NCBI GenBank assembly: GCA_913773715.1
Contig: CAJYHD010000152.1
Span: 1-9,334, forward strand
DNA length: 9,334 nucleotides
Direction: 5' to 3'
DNA from: an uncultured Sphingobium sp.
Lineage (GTDB): Bacteria; Pseudomonadota; Alphaproteobacteria; Sphingomonadales; Sphingomonadaceae
Made by a program: the position numbers and the translations under genes. A model generated the notes under the pieces. It was not told the DNA's origin, did no database searches, and saw nothing but the letters and a program-made list of their open reading frames with translations. Shown one piece after another: positions 1-5,908 of this stretch. Position 1 is the stretch's first letter. Each line of letters opens with the position of its first letter.

Positions 1-1
1 C

Positions 2-634
2 TCGACCGTGGGCGGGGAGTTCGCGCCGCAGTTCGCGCAGACGATCCACGGCGCGGCGGAAAATCCGGCCTTCTTCGCCACCGGCATCAGCCTGGTCGCG
101 CATATGGCGAACCCGCATGTCCCCGCCGTCCATATGAATACGCGCTACCTAGTCACCACCAAAAGCTGGTTCGGTGGCGGCGCGGATCTCAATCCGCCCC
201 TGCCGCGCGCTGAGGATACTGAGCAGTTCCACACCGTGCTGAAGGCAGCGTGCGACGCGCATGACCCAGACCATTATCCGCGGTTCAAGGCTTGGGCCGA
301 CGATTATTTCTTCATACCCCATCGCGGTGTCCATCGCGGTGTCGGCGGCATATTCTACGACCATCTCGAATGTACGGACGACGCGGCGTTCGAGGCGAAC
401 TTCGCCTTTACCCGCAACGTCGGTGACGCCTTCCTCGCAGCCTTTCCGCCGATCGTGCGGCGGCGGATGAACGAGCCATGGGACGACGCCGATTATCGCC
501 TGATGCTGGAATGGCGCGGGCGCTATGCTGAATTCAATCTGGTGCATGATCGCGGCACGCTGTTCGGCCTCAAGACCGGCGGCAATATCGATGCGATCCT
601 GATGAGCCTGCCGCCGATGGCGTCCTGGAGCTGA
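2..634 (+). CDS. hemF: Oxygen-dependent coproporphyrinogen III oxidase (5' end cut off)
   Basis: HemF carries out the oxygen-dependent double decarboxylation of coproporphyrinogen III to protoporphyrinogen IX in heme synthesis and works as a soluble homodimer. The window opens inside the gene: the frame is open from base 2, reading STVGGEF, a conserved early HemF segment. The 210 visible residues carry the family hallmarks: PAVHMNTRY (fragment residues about 41-49, with the conserved His), WFGGGADLNP (56-65), RGVGGIFYDHL (112-122), GRYAEFNLVHDRGTLFGL (173-190) and the C-terminal KTGGNIDAILMSLPP. Family members are usually about 280-300 residues, so roughly 75-90 N-terminal residues lie outside. 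The apparent GTG at 8 is internal, not a start. The HRGVHRGVGG stretch is encoded by a perfect 12-bp direct duplication (320-343) but keeps the usual spacing seen in the E. coli protein. A GNAT gene follows after 4 bases. Confidence 0.96.
   Translation, partial: STVGGEFAPQFAQTIHGAAENPAFFATGISLVAHMANPHVPAVHMNTRYLVTTKSWFGGGADLNPPLPRAEDTEQFHTVLKAACDAHDPDHYPRFKAWADDYFFIPHRGVHRGVGGIFYDHLECTDDAAFEANFAFTRNVGDAFLAAFPPIVRRRMNEPWDDADYRLMLEWRGRYAEFNLVHDRGTLFGLKTGGNIDAILMSLPPMASWS
627..630 (+). promoter_or_regulatory. Ribosome-binding site deciding the GNAT GTG start
   Basis: GGAG lies 8 bases before the GTG at 639, inside the last codons of hemF. The ATG at 666 in the same frame has no comparable motif. 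The site therefore favours the GTG start and suggests translational coupling to hemF. Confidence 0.55.
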
Positions 635-638
635 AACC

Positions 639-1235
639 GTGGCGCTGACTCCGGTCGAGCCGGGCATGGTGGCGACGATCGTCACCCATCTGGAGATGCG
701 CGAGCGCCCGAAGCCCGCGCCGATTCCGCCCGCGCCGCTACGGCTGGTGCGGTGGAAGGAGCCGAGCCTCGACGCCTATCGCGCGCTGTTTCGCCGCGTC
801 GGCGAACCGTGGCTCTGGTTCTCGCGTCTCATCATGAGTGACATGGAGCTTGGCGCGATCATCCTTGATCCGGCGGTGGAAATCTATGCCGTCACCGATC
901 CGCGCGGCCATGAAGTCGGGCTGCTGGAACTGGATTTCCGGTCGATGCCCGATTGCGAACTCGGCTTCTTCGGGCTGGTGCCGCACCTGAACGGCAAAGG
1001 GTTCGGACACTGGCTGATGGCGCAAGCCAAGTCGCTCGCCTGGCGCAAGGGCGTGACGCGTTTCTGGGTGCATACCTGCACGCTCGACAGCCCGGCGGCG
1101 CTGGGCTTCTACATCAAGTCGGGCTTTGTGCCCGTGACGCGGGAGGTCGAGACGTTCGCCGATCCCCGCCTTGCCGGAATATTGCCGCGCGAATCAGCGC
1201 CGCATGTGCCGCTGCTGGATCAGCCCGCAGCCTGA
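639..1235 (+). CDS. GNAT-family N-acetyltransferase
   Basis: This is a 198-residue protein with the GNAT fold, which transfers an acetyl group from acetyl-CoA to an amine; the substrate cannot be read from sequence. The acetyl-CoA pyrophosphate loop is visible as LVPHLNGKGFGHWLM (about residues 113-127, with the NGKGFG turn), preceded by the beta-4-like strand CELGFFGL. A typical C-terminal half follows: WVHTCTLDSPAALGFYIKSGFVPV (about 143-166). The first 35 residues are proline-rich and outside the core. I chose the GTG at 639 because of the GGAG 8 bases upstream; ATG codons at 666 and 696 are alternatives. The gene begins 4 bases after hemF, so the two are probably cotranscribed, but nothing shows a functional link to heme. 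Its last 16 bases overlap the end of the opposite-strand membrane-protein gene. Confidence 0.88.
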   Translation: MALTPVEPGMVATIVTHLEMRERPKPAPIPPAPLRLVRWKEPSLDAYRALFRRVGEPWLWFSRLIMSDMELGAIILDPAVEIYAVTDPRGHEVGLLELDFRSMPDCELGFFGLVPHLNGKGFGHWLMAQAKSLAWRKGVTRFWVHTCTLDSPAALGFYIKSGFVPVTREVETFADPRLAGILPRESAPHVPLLDQPAA

Positions 1236-2011
1236 CGATACAGGCGGGATAGCATCACCAGCATATAGACCTGCACGATGCCCGAGACGGCAGCGCCCGC
1301 GATGCCGCCTGCCAGCCGCGCGCCGTCCGCGCCGCCGACCAGGCTGCCGAGCAAGCCGACGATCACCTGCGCCGCCGTGCCCGCAATCGTGGACAGCAGC
1401 ATCACGATGATGAGGAAGCCGAGCAGCCGCCAGAAATGCCCCTGCGTCAGCGCCCATGCCTTACGCAACGAATCCATGACGCCCAGATGATCGTCAATCA
1501 CGACGGGGTTGAGCAGCACAAGCCGGATGCTGGCGAAGAAGACGAGGCCCGCCGCGAACAGGCCGAGCAGCACGCCCACCATCGCGCCGATCTGGACCGA
1601 GGCGAAGGAGAAGACGACGCCGACTAGCACCGCGACCACCACGACGGCGGCGATCGCGCCGAAGACGACGAGCGCAGTGGCGATCAGCACCGGCAGGCGC
1701 GAGACGCTGAGGCGCAGAGCTTCGCCGACACTGATGCCGGGCCGCAGCGCCAGCGCGAACAGGGCGAGCGAGCCGAACCACATCAGCAGCACCGTCAGGA
1801 TCATGGCGAGGCCGAAGGCAGGCGGCATGGTCGGGATGACGTTCATGTCGGGCTTATCGAACCAGACGCGGAGTTCCGGTGGCGTCATCTCGCTCAGGAT
1901 CACGCCGGGCAAAGCGACGAACAGCAGCGCCACCGGAAACAGCAGCGACGCCTCCCGTGCGACGAAGGGCAGCGTTTCCTCCCACGCCTTGCCGATCGAC
2001 AATCGTCCCAT
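1220..2011 (-). CDS. Polytopic inner-membrane protein, about six helices
   Basis: The 263-residue protein is strongly hydrophobic, with helices at about residues 22-41, 65-89, 107-135, 141-168, 195-222 and 235-254. Between helices four and five is a conserved-looking amphipathic segment, [29 protein letters not shown] (two parts, about 170-198). It resembles the 'SLRRAWxLTxGHFWR' signature of bacterial proteins related to the glycerophosphoryl diester phosphodiesterase membrane domain. No catalytic phosphodiesterase domain is present, so no enzyme activity should be assumed. The open frame extends far upstream to 2413, but that part lies antisense to lipB and is not credible. I chose the ATG at 2011 because [12 protein letters not shown] is a plausible cytoplasmic N-terminus just before the first helix. 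No strong ribosome-binding site is visible; an in-frame GTG at 2062 is the alternative. The gene is transcribed divergently from lipB. Function unknown. Confidence 0.8.
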   Translation of the reverse strand: MGRLSIGKAWEETLPFVAREASLLFPVALLFVALPGVILSEMTPPELRVWFDKPDMNVIPTMPPAFGLAMILTVLLMWFGSLALFALALRPGISVGEALRLSVSRLPVLIATALVVFGAIAAVVVVAVLVGVVFSFASVQIGAMVGVLLGLFAAGLVFFASIRLVLLNPVVIDDHLGVMDSLRKAWALTQGHFWRLLGFLIIVMLLSTIAGTAAQVIVGLLGSLVGGADGARLAGGIAGAAVSGIVQVYMLVMLSRLYRQAAG

Positions 2012-2089
2012 ATATTTGCTGCCTGCCTGTTTGATGCGGATGTTGGCTGGAGACTTGATCACTCGCCTTGCCCAAGTCAAGGAAACGCC
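2012..2089. promoter_or_regulatory. Divergent intergenic region between membrane-protein gene and lipB
   Basis: These 78 bases must hold the start signals of both divergent genes. On the - strand TTGACT (complement of 2075-2080) matches a sigma-70 -35 box, but the expected -10 position about 17 bases on is poor. On the + strand TTGATG (2031-2036) followed 17 bases later by CTTGAT is equally weak. No operator-like palindrome is apparent. Promoter presence is inferred mainly from gene orientation. Confidence 0.35.
2079..2083 (+). promoter_or_regulatory. lipB ribosome-binding site
   Basis: AAGGA lies 6 bases before the ATG at 2090. This is a near-ideal Shine-Dalgarno match and fixes the lipB start; an in-frame codon further upstream is not needed. 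Confidence 0.75.
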
Positions 2090-2770
2090 ATGACGAACTC
2101 CCTGCCCACCGACCTCGAATGGCGGATCGACGCCGACCCGGTCAATTATCCGACGGCGCTTGCCGATATGGAAGCGCGCGCCGCCGCGATTGCCGTTGGC
2201 GAGGCGGGCGAGCGTGTCTGGCTGCTCGAACATCCGCCGCTCTATACGGCGGGAACCAGCGCCGATCCTGCCGAGCTGCTCGACCCGCGCTTTCCTGTCC
2301 ATGACGCAGGACGCGGCGGGCGCTATACCTATCACGGGCCGGGGCAGCGGATCGGATATCTCAACATCGACCTGTCTAAGCGTGGCAAGGATGTGCGCAA
2401 CTTCGTCCATCATCTGGAGGGCTGGATGATCGCGGCGCTCGGCGACCTCGGCATCTCGGCACGGCGGGCCGAAGGACGGATCGGCATCTGGACGGACACG
2501 CTAGACGGGCGCGAGGCGAAGATCGGTGCGATCGGCATCCGGGTGCGCCGCTGGGTAACGCTGCACGGCTTTTCTATCAACGTCGATCCCGACCTCTCCC
2601 ACTTCACCGGCATCGTGCCCTGCGGGATCGAAGAATTTCCTGTGACGAGCATTGCGGCATTGGGCGTGAAGGCGGACATGGCTGCACTCGACGCGGCGCT
2701 GAAGGCCCATTGCCCCGCTTTCCTCAGCCGCCTGTCGCGCTGTGGGAGCGGCACCCAGCTATGCGCTTGA
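2090..2770 (+). CDS. lipB: Octanoyltransferase, lipoate biosynthesis
   Basis: LipB moves the octanoyl group from octanoyl-ACP to a lysine of lipoyl domains (pyruvate and 2-oxoglutarate dehydrogenases, glycine cleavage H protein) through a thioester on a catalytic cysteine; LipA then adds sulfur. The 226-residue protein shows the full family pattern: [14 protein letters not shown] (residues 45-58), [20 protein letters not shown] (76-95), GIWT (132-135), the catalytic lysine in AKIGAIG (Lys144) and the catalytic cysteine in [10 protein letters not shown] (Cys178). The 34-residue spacing between the two equals that in E. coli LipB (Lys135, Cys169). Length is normal. The C-terminal tail after about residue 210 ([14 protein letters not shown]) is not part of the conserved core. 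A gene for a small lipoprotein follows after 56 bases with no obvious terminator between them. Confidence 0.97.
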   Translation: MTNSLPTDLEWRIDADPVNYPTALADMEARAAAIAVGEAGERVWLLEHPPLYTAGTSADPAELLDPRFPVHDAGRGGRYTYHGPGQRIGYLNIDLSKRGKDVRNFVHHLEGWMIAALGDLGISARRAEGRIGIWTDTLDGREAKIGAIGIRVRRWVTLHGFSINVDPDLSHFTGIVPCGIEEFPVTSIAALGVKADMAALDAALKAHCPAFLSRLSRCGSGTQLCA

Positions 2771-2815
2771 GCCAGCGGGATGAGGCCACTACCATTTCCT
2801 CCAAGGACCGTTTTC

Positions 2816-2820
2816 AAGGA
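2816..2820 (+). promoter_or_regulatory. Ribosome-binding site deciding the small lipoprotein start
   Basis: AAGGA sits 6 bases before the ATG at 2827. It selects this ATG over the upstream in-frame ATG at 2710, which lies inside lipB and would spoil the signal sequence. Confidence 0.7.
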
Positions 2821-2826
2821 TTGCCG

Positions 2827-3105
2827 ATGACTTTCAAGACCCTCGCCGCACCTGTTCTTCTTGCCGCCTGCGCCCTGGTGCCGGCTTGCGGCGGCAGCGA
2901 AAAGGGCGGCAACAAGGTCGAGATGAAGGATATGGAAGTCGTGGACGGCACGGCGTCGGACGCGATGACCGATCTCGACGGCGTCCAGAGCGAGGGCGTA
3001 TCGGCAGCGATGCCCGCAGCCAATGCCAGCAACAGCGCCGCGCCCGCGAAACCCGCCGAGGACAAAGCGCCCAAGGAAGATTCAGAAGCGCTTCCCGATC
3101 AATAA
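2827..3105 (+). CDS. Small secreted lipoprotein of unknown function
   Basis: I do not recognise a named family. The 92-residue product starts with a short lipoprotein-type signal, MTFKTLAAPVLLAAC. Two cysteines could be lipidated: Cys15 has a textbook lipobox (LAAC), whereas Cys21 (VPAC) has a proline at -2 but is followed by GGSEKGG, a typical mature lipoprotein start. The rest is acidic and low-complexity: MKDMEVVDGTASDAMTDLDGVQ, split over residues 33-54, then a linker rich in Ala, Pro, Ser and Asn and a charged tail ending EDSEALPDQ. No catalytic or binding motif is visible, and it looks largely disordered. It lies between lipB and a secreted four-cysteine protein gene on the same strand, so the two exported proteins may be coexpressed. 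That is inference from position only. Confidence 0.8.
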   Translation: MTFKTLAAPVLLAACALVPACGGSEKGGNKVEMKDMEVVDGTASDAMTDLDGVQSEGVSAAMPAANASNSAAPAKPAEDKAPKEDSEALPDQ

Positions 3106-3162
3106 GGGGCTGGCGCAACCGTCCAGCGCTGATAATAGTCACTCGAACGACTGGCGGGGCAA

Positions 3163-3180
3163 GGGCCACCGCTTCGGCCC
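3163..3180 (+). other. Short inverted repeat upstream of the four-cysteine protein gene
   Basis: GGGCC (3163-3167) and GGCCC (3176-3180) can pair around an 8-base loop. No T run follows, so this is not a typical intrinsic terminator. It lies in the 91-base gap between the lipoprotein gene and the next gene and could equally be chance in GC-rich DNA. Confidence 0.25.
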
Positions 3181-3196
3181 GGAAGAGAGTGATTTC

Positions 3197-3916
3197 ATGC
3201 GTTTCCCCCAAGTTCTGACCGGCCTTTCGATCGCGGCCGCGTCCCTGCTCGCCCAGCCCGCCGCCGCGCAATTCTTCTGGGCGCCGCCAGACCTTACCGC
3301 TCCGTCGATGAACGATGCGGCGGCGGCGCAGGCGCTGGGCCTGCCGGGCGCAACGCCGGACGAGATCAACGCAGGATTGGTGTGGAACCTGCGTGCCGCG
3401 CTCAACGTCGCAGCGCTGCAATGCCAGTTCGAGCCAACCCTGCTGGCGATCAGCAACTATAACGCCACCATCGCCCATCATGACGCGGAAATGGACAAGG
3501 CGCAGGCCGGCGTGCTGGGCTATTTCCAGCGCACCGTCGGCAAGGGCAAGCCTGGCCAGAATGCGGCGGACATGTATGGCACGCGTATCTATTCGGGCTA
3601 TTCGACGGTGCAGGCGCAGAAGGGTTTCTGCCTTGCCGCTGCTGAAGTGGGTCGCAAGGCGATCTTCGCCGAGCGCGGGACGCTCAATCAGGTCGCGCGC
3701 GAAGGGCTGGCTTCGATCAAGAAGGCACTGGTCCTTCAAGGTGAGCAATTCTACGGCACACCGGGTTACGACTATGAAGTGAAGCACCCATCCTTCGCGG
3801 CGGCATGCTGGAAGAAGGAAGTGTTGCAGCCAACCTGCCAGCAGGAATGGAATATGGCTGCGGGCATCGAGACGCCGGTCGATCCAAAGGCGGCGAAGAA
3901 GAAAAAGAAGGGCTGA
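3197..3916 (+). CDS. Secreted four-cysteine protein of unknown function
   Basis: I recognise no named family. The 239-residue product begins with a clear Sec signal peptide, MRFPQVLTGLSIAAASLLAQ then PAAA, with likely cleavage after residue 24 to leave QFFWAPPDLT as the mature start. The mature part is mainly predicted helix and carries four cysteines (76, 145, 204, 214), a number that fits two periplasmic disulfides. Aromatic and charged stretches such as NYNATIAHHDAEMDKAQAG (88-106) and YGTPGYDYEVKHPSF (186-200) look conserved rather than random. The protein ends in a lysine run, KKKKKG. I chose the ATG at 3197 because the signal peptide begins exactly there and a GAGAG motif lies 7 bases upstream; the frame is open back to an earlier ATG at 3023 that overlaps the lipoprotein gene. 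A stem-loop follows the stop codon. It has no nuclease, protease or hydrolase motif that I can see. Confidence 0.85.
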   Translation: MRFPQVLTGLSIAAASLLAQPAAAQFFWAPPDLTAPSMNDAAAAQALGLPGATPDEINAGLVWNLRAALNVAALQCQFEPTLLAISNYNATIAHHDAEMDKAQAGVLGYFQRTVGKGKPGQNAADMYGTRIYSGYSTVQAQKGFCLAAAEVGRKAIFAERGTLNQVAREGLASIKKALVLQGEQFYGTPGYDYEVKHPSFAAACWKKEVLQPTCQQEWNMAAGIETPVDPKAAKKKKKG

Positions 3917-3924
3917 GGCTACAC

Positions 3925-3956
3925 GCCCACTGCTGTTCTGGCGAATGGCAGTGGGC
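3925..3956. terminator. Stem-loop between convergent genes, probable bidirectional terminator
   Basis: GCCCACTGC (3925-3933) and GCAGTGGGC (3948-3956) form a perfect 9-bp stem with a 14-base loop. It fills the 51-base gap between the stop codons of the four-cysteine protein gene (+) and queE (-). No strong T tract follows in either direction, so it is an imperfect intrinsic terminator; position and perfect pairing are the main support. Confidence 0.6.
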
Positions 3957-3967
3957 TGGTCGTGCGC

Positions 3968-4615
3968 CTAACGTAGCCCCAGATATTTATGCGCCTGCAC
4001 CGTCAGCCGCCACTGTGGCCGCTCCATGACGAGCGCGATCGCGGCGCGGGCATTATCCTGTTGATGCGCGTCGTCGAGCGGCTGAAGCAAATGATGGGCG
4101 AACGCCCATTGCTCCATCTCCGCCACATCCGCGAGCGAATGTCCTGTGCCCGGCTGCGGCCAGACGAGCTTTAGTTCATGGCCTGAACGCTGGACGACAT
4201 CGCTGCCCGCCTTGGGGCTGATGCAGATCCAATCGATGCCCGGATGCACCGGCAACGTACCGTTGCTCTCGATGGCGATGATGAAGCCGCGCGCGTTGAG
4301 CGCGTCGATCAACGCGTCGTCGATCTGGAGCATCGGCTCTCCGCCGGTTAGAACGATATATGGCTCGCCTCCGGCCTCACCCCAAAAGCCGAGCGCCGCG
4401 TCGGCGAGCGTATCGGCATCGACGAACTTGCCGCCGCCAAGGCCATCTGTGCCGACGAAATCGGTGTCGCAGAACTGGCAGATCGCCTTGTCCCGGTCCT
4501 GCTCCCGCCCGGTCCAAAGGTTGCATCCGGCAAAGCGCAGGAAGACGGCGCGGCGTCCGGCCTGCACCCCCTCCCCCTGCAGGGTCAGGAACATTTCCTT
4601 GACCGCATAGCTCAT
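3968..4615 (-). CDS. queE: 7-carboxy-7-deazaguanine synthase (radical SAM)
   Basis: QueE converts 6-carboxy-5,6,7,8-tetrahydropterin to 7-carboxy-7-deazaguanine using S-adenosylmethionine, a [4Fe-4S] cluster and Mg2+, on the route to queuosine in tRNA. The 215-residue protein has the N-terminal substrate segment FLTLQGEGVQAGRRAVFLRFAGCN (residues 9-32) and the SAM-binding GGEP motif (91-94). It also has IESNGT (115-120) and WICISPKAG (129-137), both typical of QueE. The cluster cysteines are C31, C46 and C49, spaced CX14CX2C rather than the common CX3CX2C; this expanded form is known from Burkholderia QueE. The start at 4615 lies 13 bases after the queC stop, so translation is probably coupled; no strong ribosome-binding site is seen. 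QueC acts on its product directly. Ends in YLGLR, normal for the family. Confidence 0.96.
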   Translation of the reverse strand: MSYAVKEMFLTLQGEGVQAGRRAVFLRFAGCNLWTGREQDRDKAICQFCDTDFVGTDGLGGGKFVDADTLADAALGFWGEAGGEPYIVLTGGEPMLQIDDALIDALNARGFIIAIESNGTLPVHPGIDWICISPKAGSDVVQRSGHELKLVWPQPGTGHSLADVAEMEQWAFAHHLLQPLDDAHQQDNARAAIALVMERPQWRLTVQAHKYLGLR

Positions 4616-4628
4616 CGATCAGGCTTTC

Positions 4629-5321
4629 TCAGGGCTTTGCCGCATAGACGGTGGGATCGGGCAGGCCCGCTTCCTCATAGCCCTTGGCGCGCAGGCGGCA
4701 GCTGTCGCACAGGCCGCAGTGCTTGCCATCGGGCGTGGGATCATAGCAGGACCAGCTGATCCCGGCGTCCAACCCCAGCCGATGCGCCTCGCGCGCGATG
4801 TCGGCCTTGCTCATATTCTGGAGCGGGGCGTTGATGCGAATCGGATGGCCCTCGACGCCCGCCTTGGTGGCAAGCTGCGCCATATGTTCGAACGCGGCGA
4901 TGAATTCCGGGCGGCAATCGGGATAGCCCGAATAATCGAGCGCATTGACGCCGATGAAGATATCGCTTGCGCCCGAGGCTTCTGCCAGCGCCAGTGTCAG
5001 CGACAGGAACACCGTGTTGCGCGCAGGGACGTAAGTGACGGGAATGTCGTCGCCCACACCGCTCTTTGGCACGGCGATGTCGGCAGTCAGCGCCGATCCG
5101 CCGAATGCGCTAAGGTCCAGCGGCAGGATGATGTGGCGCATCGCGTTGATCGCCTTGGCGACGCGAGCCGCTGCCTGCAATTCGACGCGATGGCGCTGGT
5201 TATAGTCAATCGAAAGCGCGAGCACATGATAACCCGCCTCCCGCGCCAGCGCACCCGCGACCATGGAGTCCAGCCCGCCGGACAGCAGGACGACGGCGAA
5301 TTTCTTGTCATTGGCAACCAT
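4629..5321 (-). CDS. queC: 7-cyano-7-deazaguanine (preQ0) synthase
   Basis: QueC uses ATP and ammonia to turn 7-carboxy-7-deazaguanine into preQ0, the step after QueE. The 230-residue protein has the PP-loop SGGLDS at residues 14-19 for ATP pyrophosphate binding, [12 protein letters not shown] (37-48), [21 protein letters not shown] (95-115, read in two parts), [17 protein letters not shown] (124-140) and the C-terminal zinc site Cys192, Cys202, Cys205, Cys208 (SCYD then CGLCDSC). All expected catalytic and metal residues are present and the length is normal. The ATG at 5321 puts the PP-loop at the usual distance from the N-terminus; the bases just upstream show no good Shine-Dalgarno, though GGTGAGAG occurs about 30 bases away. 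It lies 41 bases after a small exported-protein gene and 13 bases before queE. Confidence 0.97.
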   Translation of the reverse strand: MVANDKKFAVVLLSGGLDSMVAGALAREAGYHVLALSIDYNQRHRVELQAAARVAKAINAMRHIILPLDLSAFGGSALTADIAVPKSGVGDDIPVTYVPARNTVFLSLTLALAEASGASDIFIGVNALDYSGYPDCRPEFIAAFEHMAQLATKAGVEGHPIRINAPLQNMSKADIAREAHRLGLDAGISWSCYDPTPDGKHCGLCDSCRLRAKGYEEAGLPDPTVYAAKP

Positions 5322-5362
5322 GGCTGTCGCGCTACGCTTCGTCTCTCACCTGTGCAACCCCA

Positions 5363-5818
5363 TCAGCGGCACGTGCCGACGCGCCGCCCTTCCGCCGAAA
5401 AGGCGAAAGGCGCGCCATTGGCGATACCCTGCGATCGCAGCTGAACGAGGCGGGGAGTTTCGATGCGAATGTCGGTGCGGCCATTACCCGCCGCCGCGCA
5501 GTCATAGGTGACGGAGAGCGCGTTGGCGCTGTCGCTGACGACGAAGCTGGGGCAAAGCGCGCGGCCATGCTGCGTCTGAAGCAGCTGGCGCACGTCCGAC
5601 ACGCAGATACGGTGCGTTTCCGCGCCCTCGCCGCGACCGCGCAATTCCCACTCGCCCGTTTCCACGCTGCGGAGTGCAGCCGGCAGTGGCGTCGAAGGGG
5701 CTGGCGTCGGCGCAGAGATCGCGCCGCCCGCCATCATCATCATGGCCCCCGCGAAGAGGAGGCGCATCGCTGCTCGTGTCATGGTTCGACGGTCCCTGTT
5801 ACGCGCGTATTCGCGCAT
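5363..5818 (-). CDS. Small exported four-cysteine protein, unknown function
   Basis: The 151-residue product has a basic N-terminus (MREYARNRDRRTMTRAAMR), a hydrophobic stretch LLFAGAMMMMAGGA (about 20-33) and a likely signal-peptidase site near residues 33-36. The mature domain reads TGEWELRGRG (54-63), HRICVSD (69-75), ALCPSF (87-92), VTYDCAAAGNGRTDIRIETP (103-122) and RRVGTCR (145-151), with cysteines at 72, 89, 107 and 150, enough for two disulfides. The pattern of a 'GEWE' start, spaced cysteines and a C-terminal RRVGxC resembles small periplasmic proteins common in sphingomonads. It may belong to the DUF3617 type, but I am not certain. I chose the ATG at 5818 because AAGGA lies 7 bases upstream; the ATG at 5782 would give a shorter, more typical signal peptide but has a poorer site. 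It sits between hslO and queC on the same strand. Confidence 0.75.
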   Translation of the reverse strand: MREYARNRDRRTMTRAAMRLLFAGAMMMMAGGAISAPTPAPSTPLPAALRSVETGEWELRGRGEGAETHRICVSDVRQLLQTQHGRALCPSFVVSDSANALSVTYDCAAAGNGRTDIRIETPRLVQLRSQGIANGAPFAFSAEGRRVGTCR

Positions 5819-5825
5819 CGGCATG

Positions 5826-5830
5826 TCCTT
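5826..5830 (-). promoter_or_regulatory. Ribosome-binding site selecting the start at 5818
   Basis: On the - strand AAGGA lies 7 bases before the ATG at 5818. The alternative ATGs at 5839, 5824 and 5782 have no match as good, so this site decides the start of the exported-protein gene. Confidence 0.6.
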
Positions 5831-5849
5831 GCCCGACAATTAAGGCATT

Positions 5850-5880
5850 TTGATAGCGCAACGGGGCGCTCCTGCCTCAA
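5850..5880 (-). promoter_or_regulatory. Weak candidate promoter for the exported-protein gene
   Basis: On the - strand TTGAGG (complement of 5875-5880) resembles a -35 box. Possible -10 boxes are GCTATC at 17 bases or TATCAA at 19 bases downstream. Neither is close to consensus. Support is weak, and read-through from hslO would also serve the gene. Confidence 0.22.
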
Positions 5881-5902
5881 TTGCAGATTGCAACCGATTG
5901 CA
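5880..5902. repeat. Three ATTGCA copies in the hslO 3' gap
   Basis: ATTGCA occurs at 5880-5885, 5887-5892 and 5897-5902, just after the hslO stop codon. The outer parts also pair imperfectly (CAATTGCA with TGCATTG, one bulge), so the - strand transcript could form a small hairpin. A second short stem, AGCGC (5855-5859) with GCGCT (5866-5870), lies nearby. Neither has a T run, so a terminator role is only possible. Confidence 0.4.
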
Positions 5903-5908
5903 TTGGCG

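Noticed and set aside
2012..2413. Upstream extension of the membrane-protein frame.
   Set aside because: It runs antisense through lipB and is hydrophilic and family-less. The membrane protein makes sense from the ATG at 2011.
2834..3787. 317-codon - strand open frame.
   Set aside because: Antisense to the lipoprotein and four-cysteine protein genes; Arg-rich, low-complexity translation with no domain, whereas the + strand frames have clear signal sequences and ribosome-binding sites.
4616..5362. preQ1 or preQ0 riboswitch upstream of queC or queE.
   Set aside because: The gaps before the two genes are only 41 and 13 bases, and I see no preQ1-type hairpin with an A-rich tail there.
4719..5444. 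241-codon + strand open frame.
   Set aside because: Antisense shadow of queC, whose PP-loop and zinc cysteines are intact.
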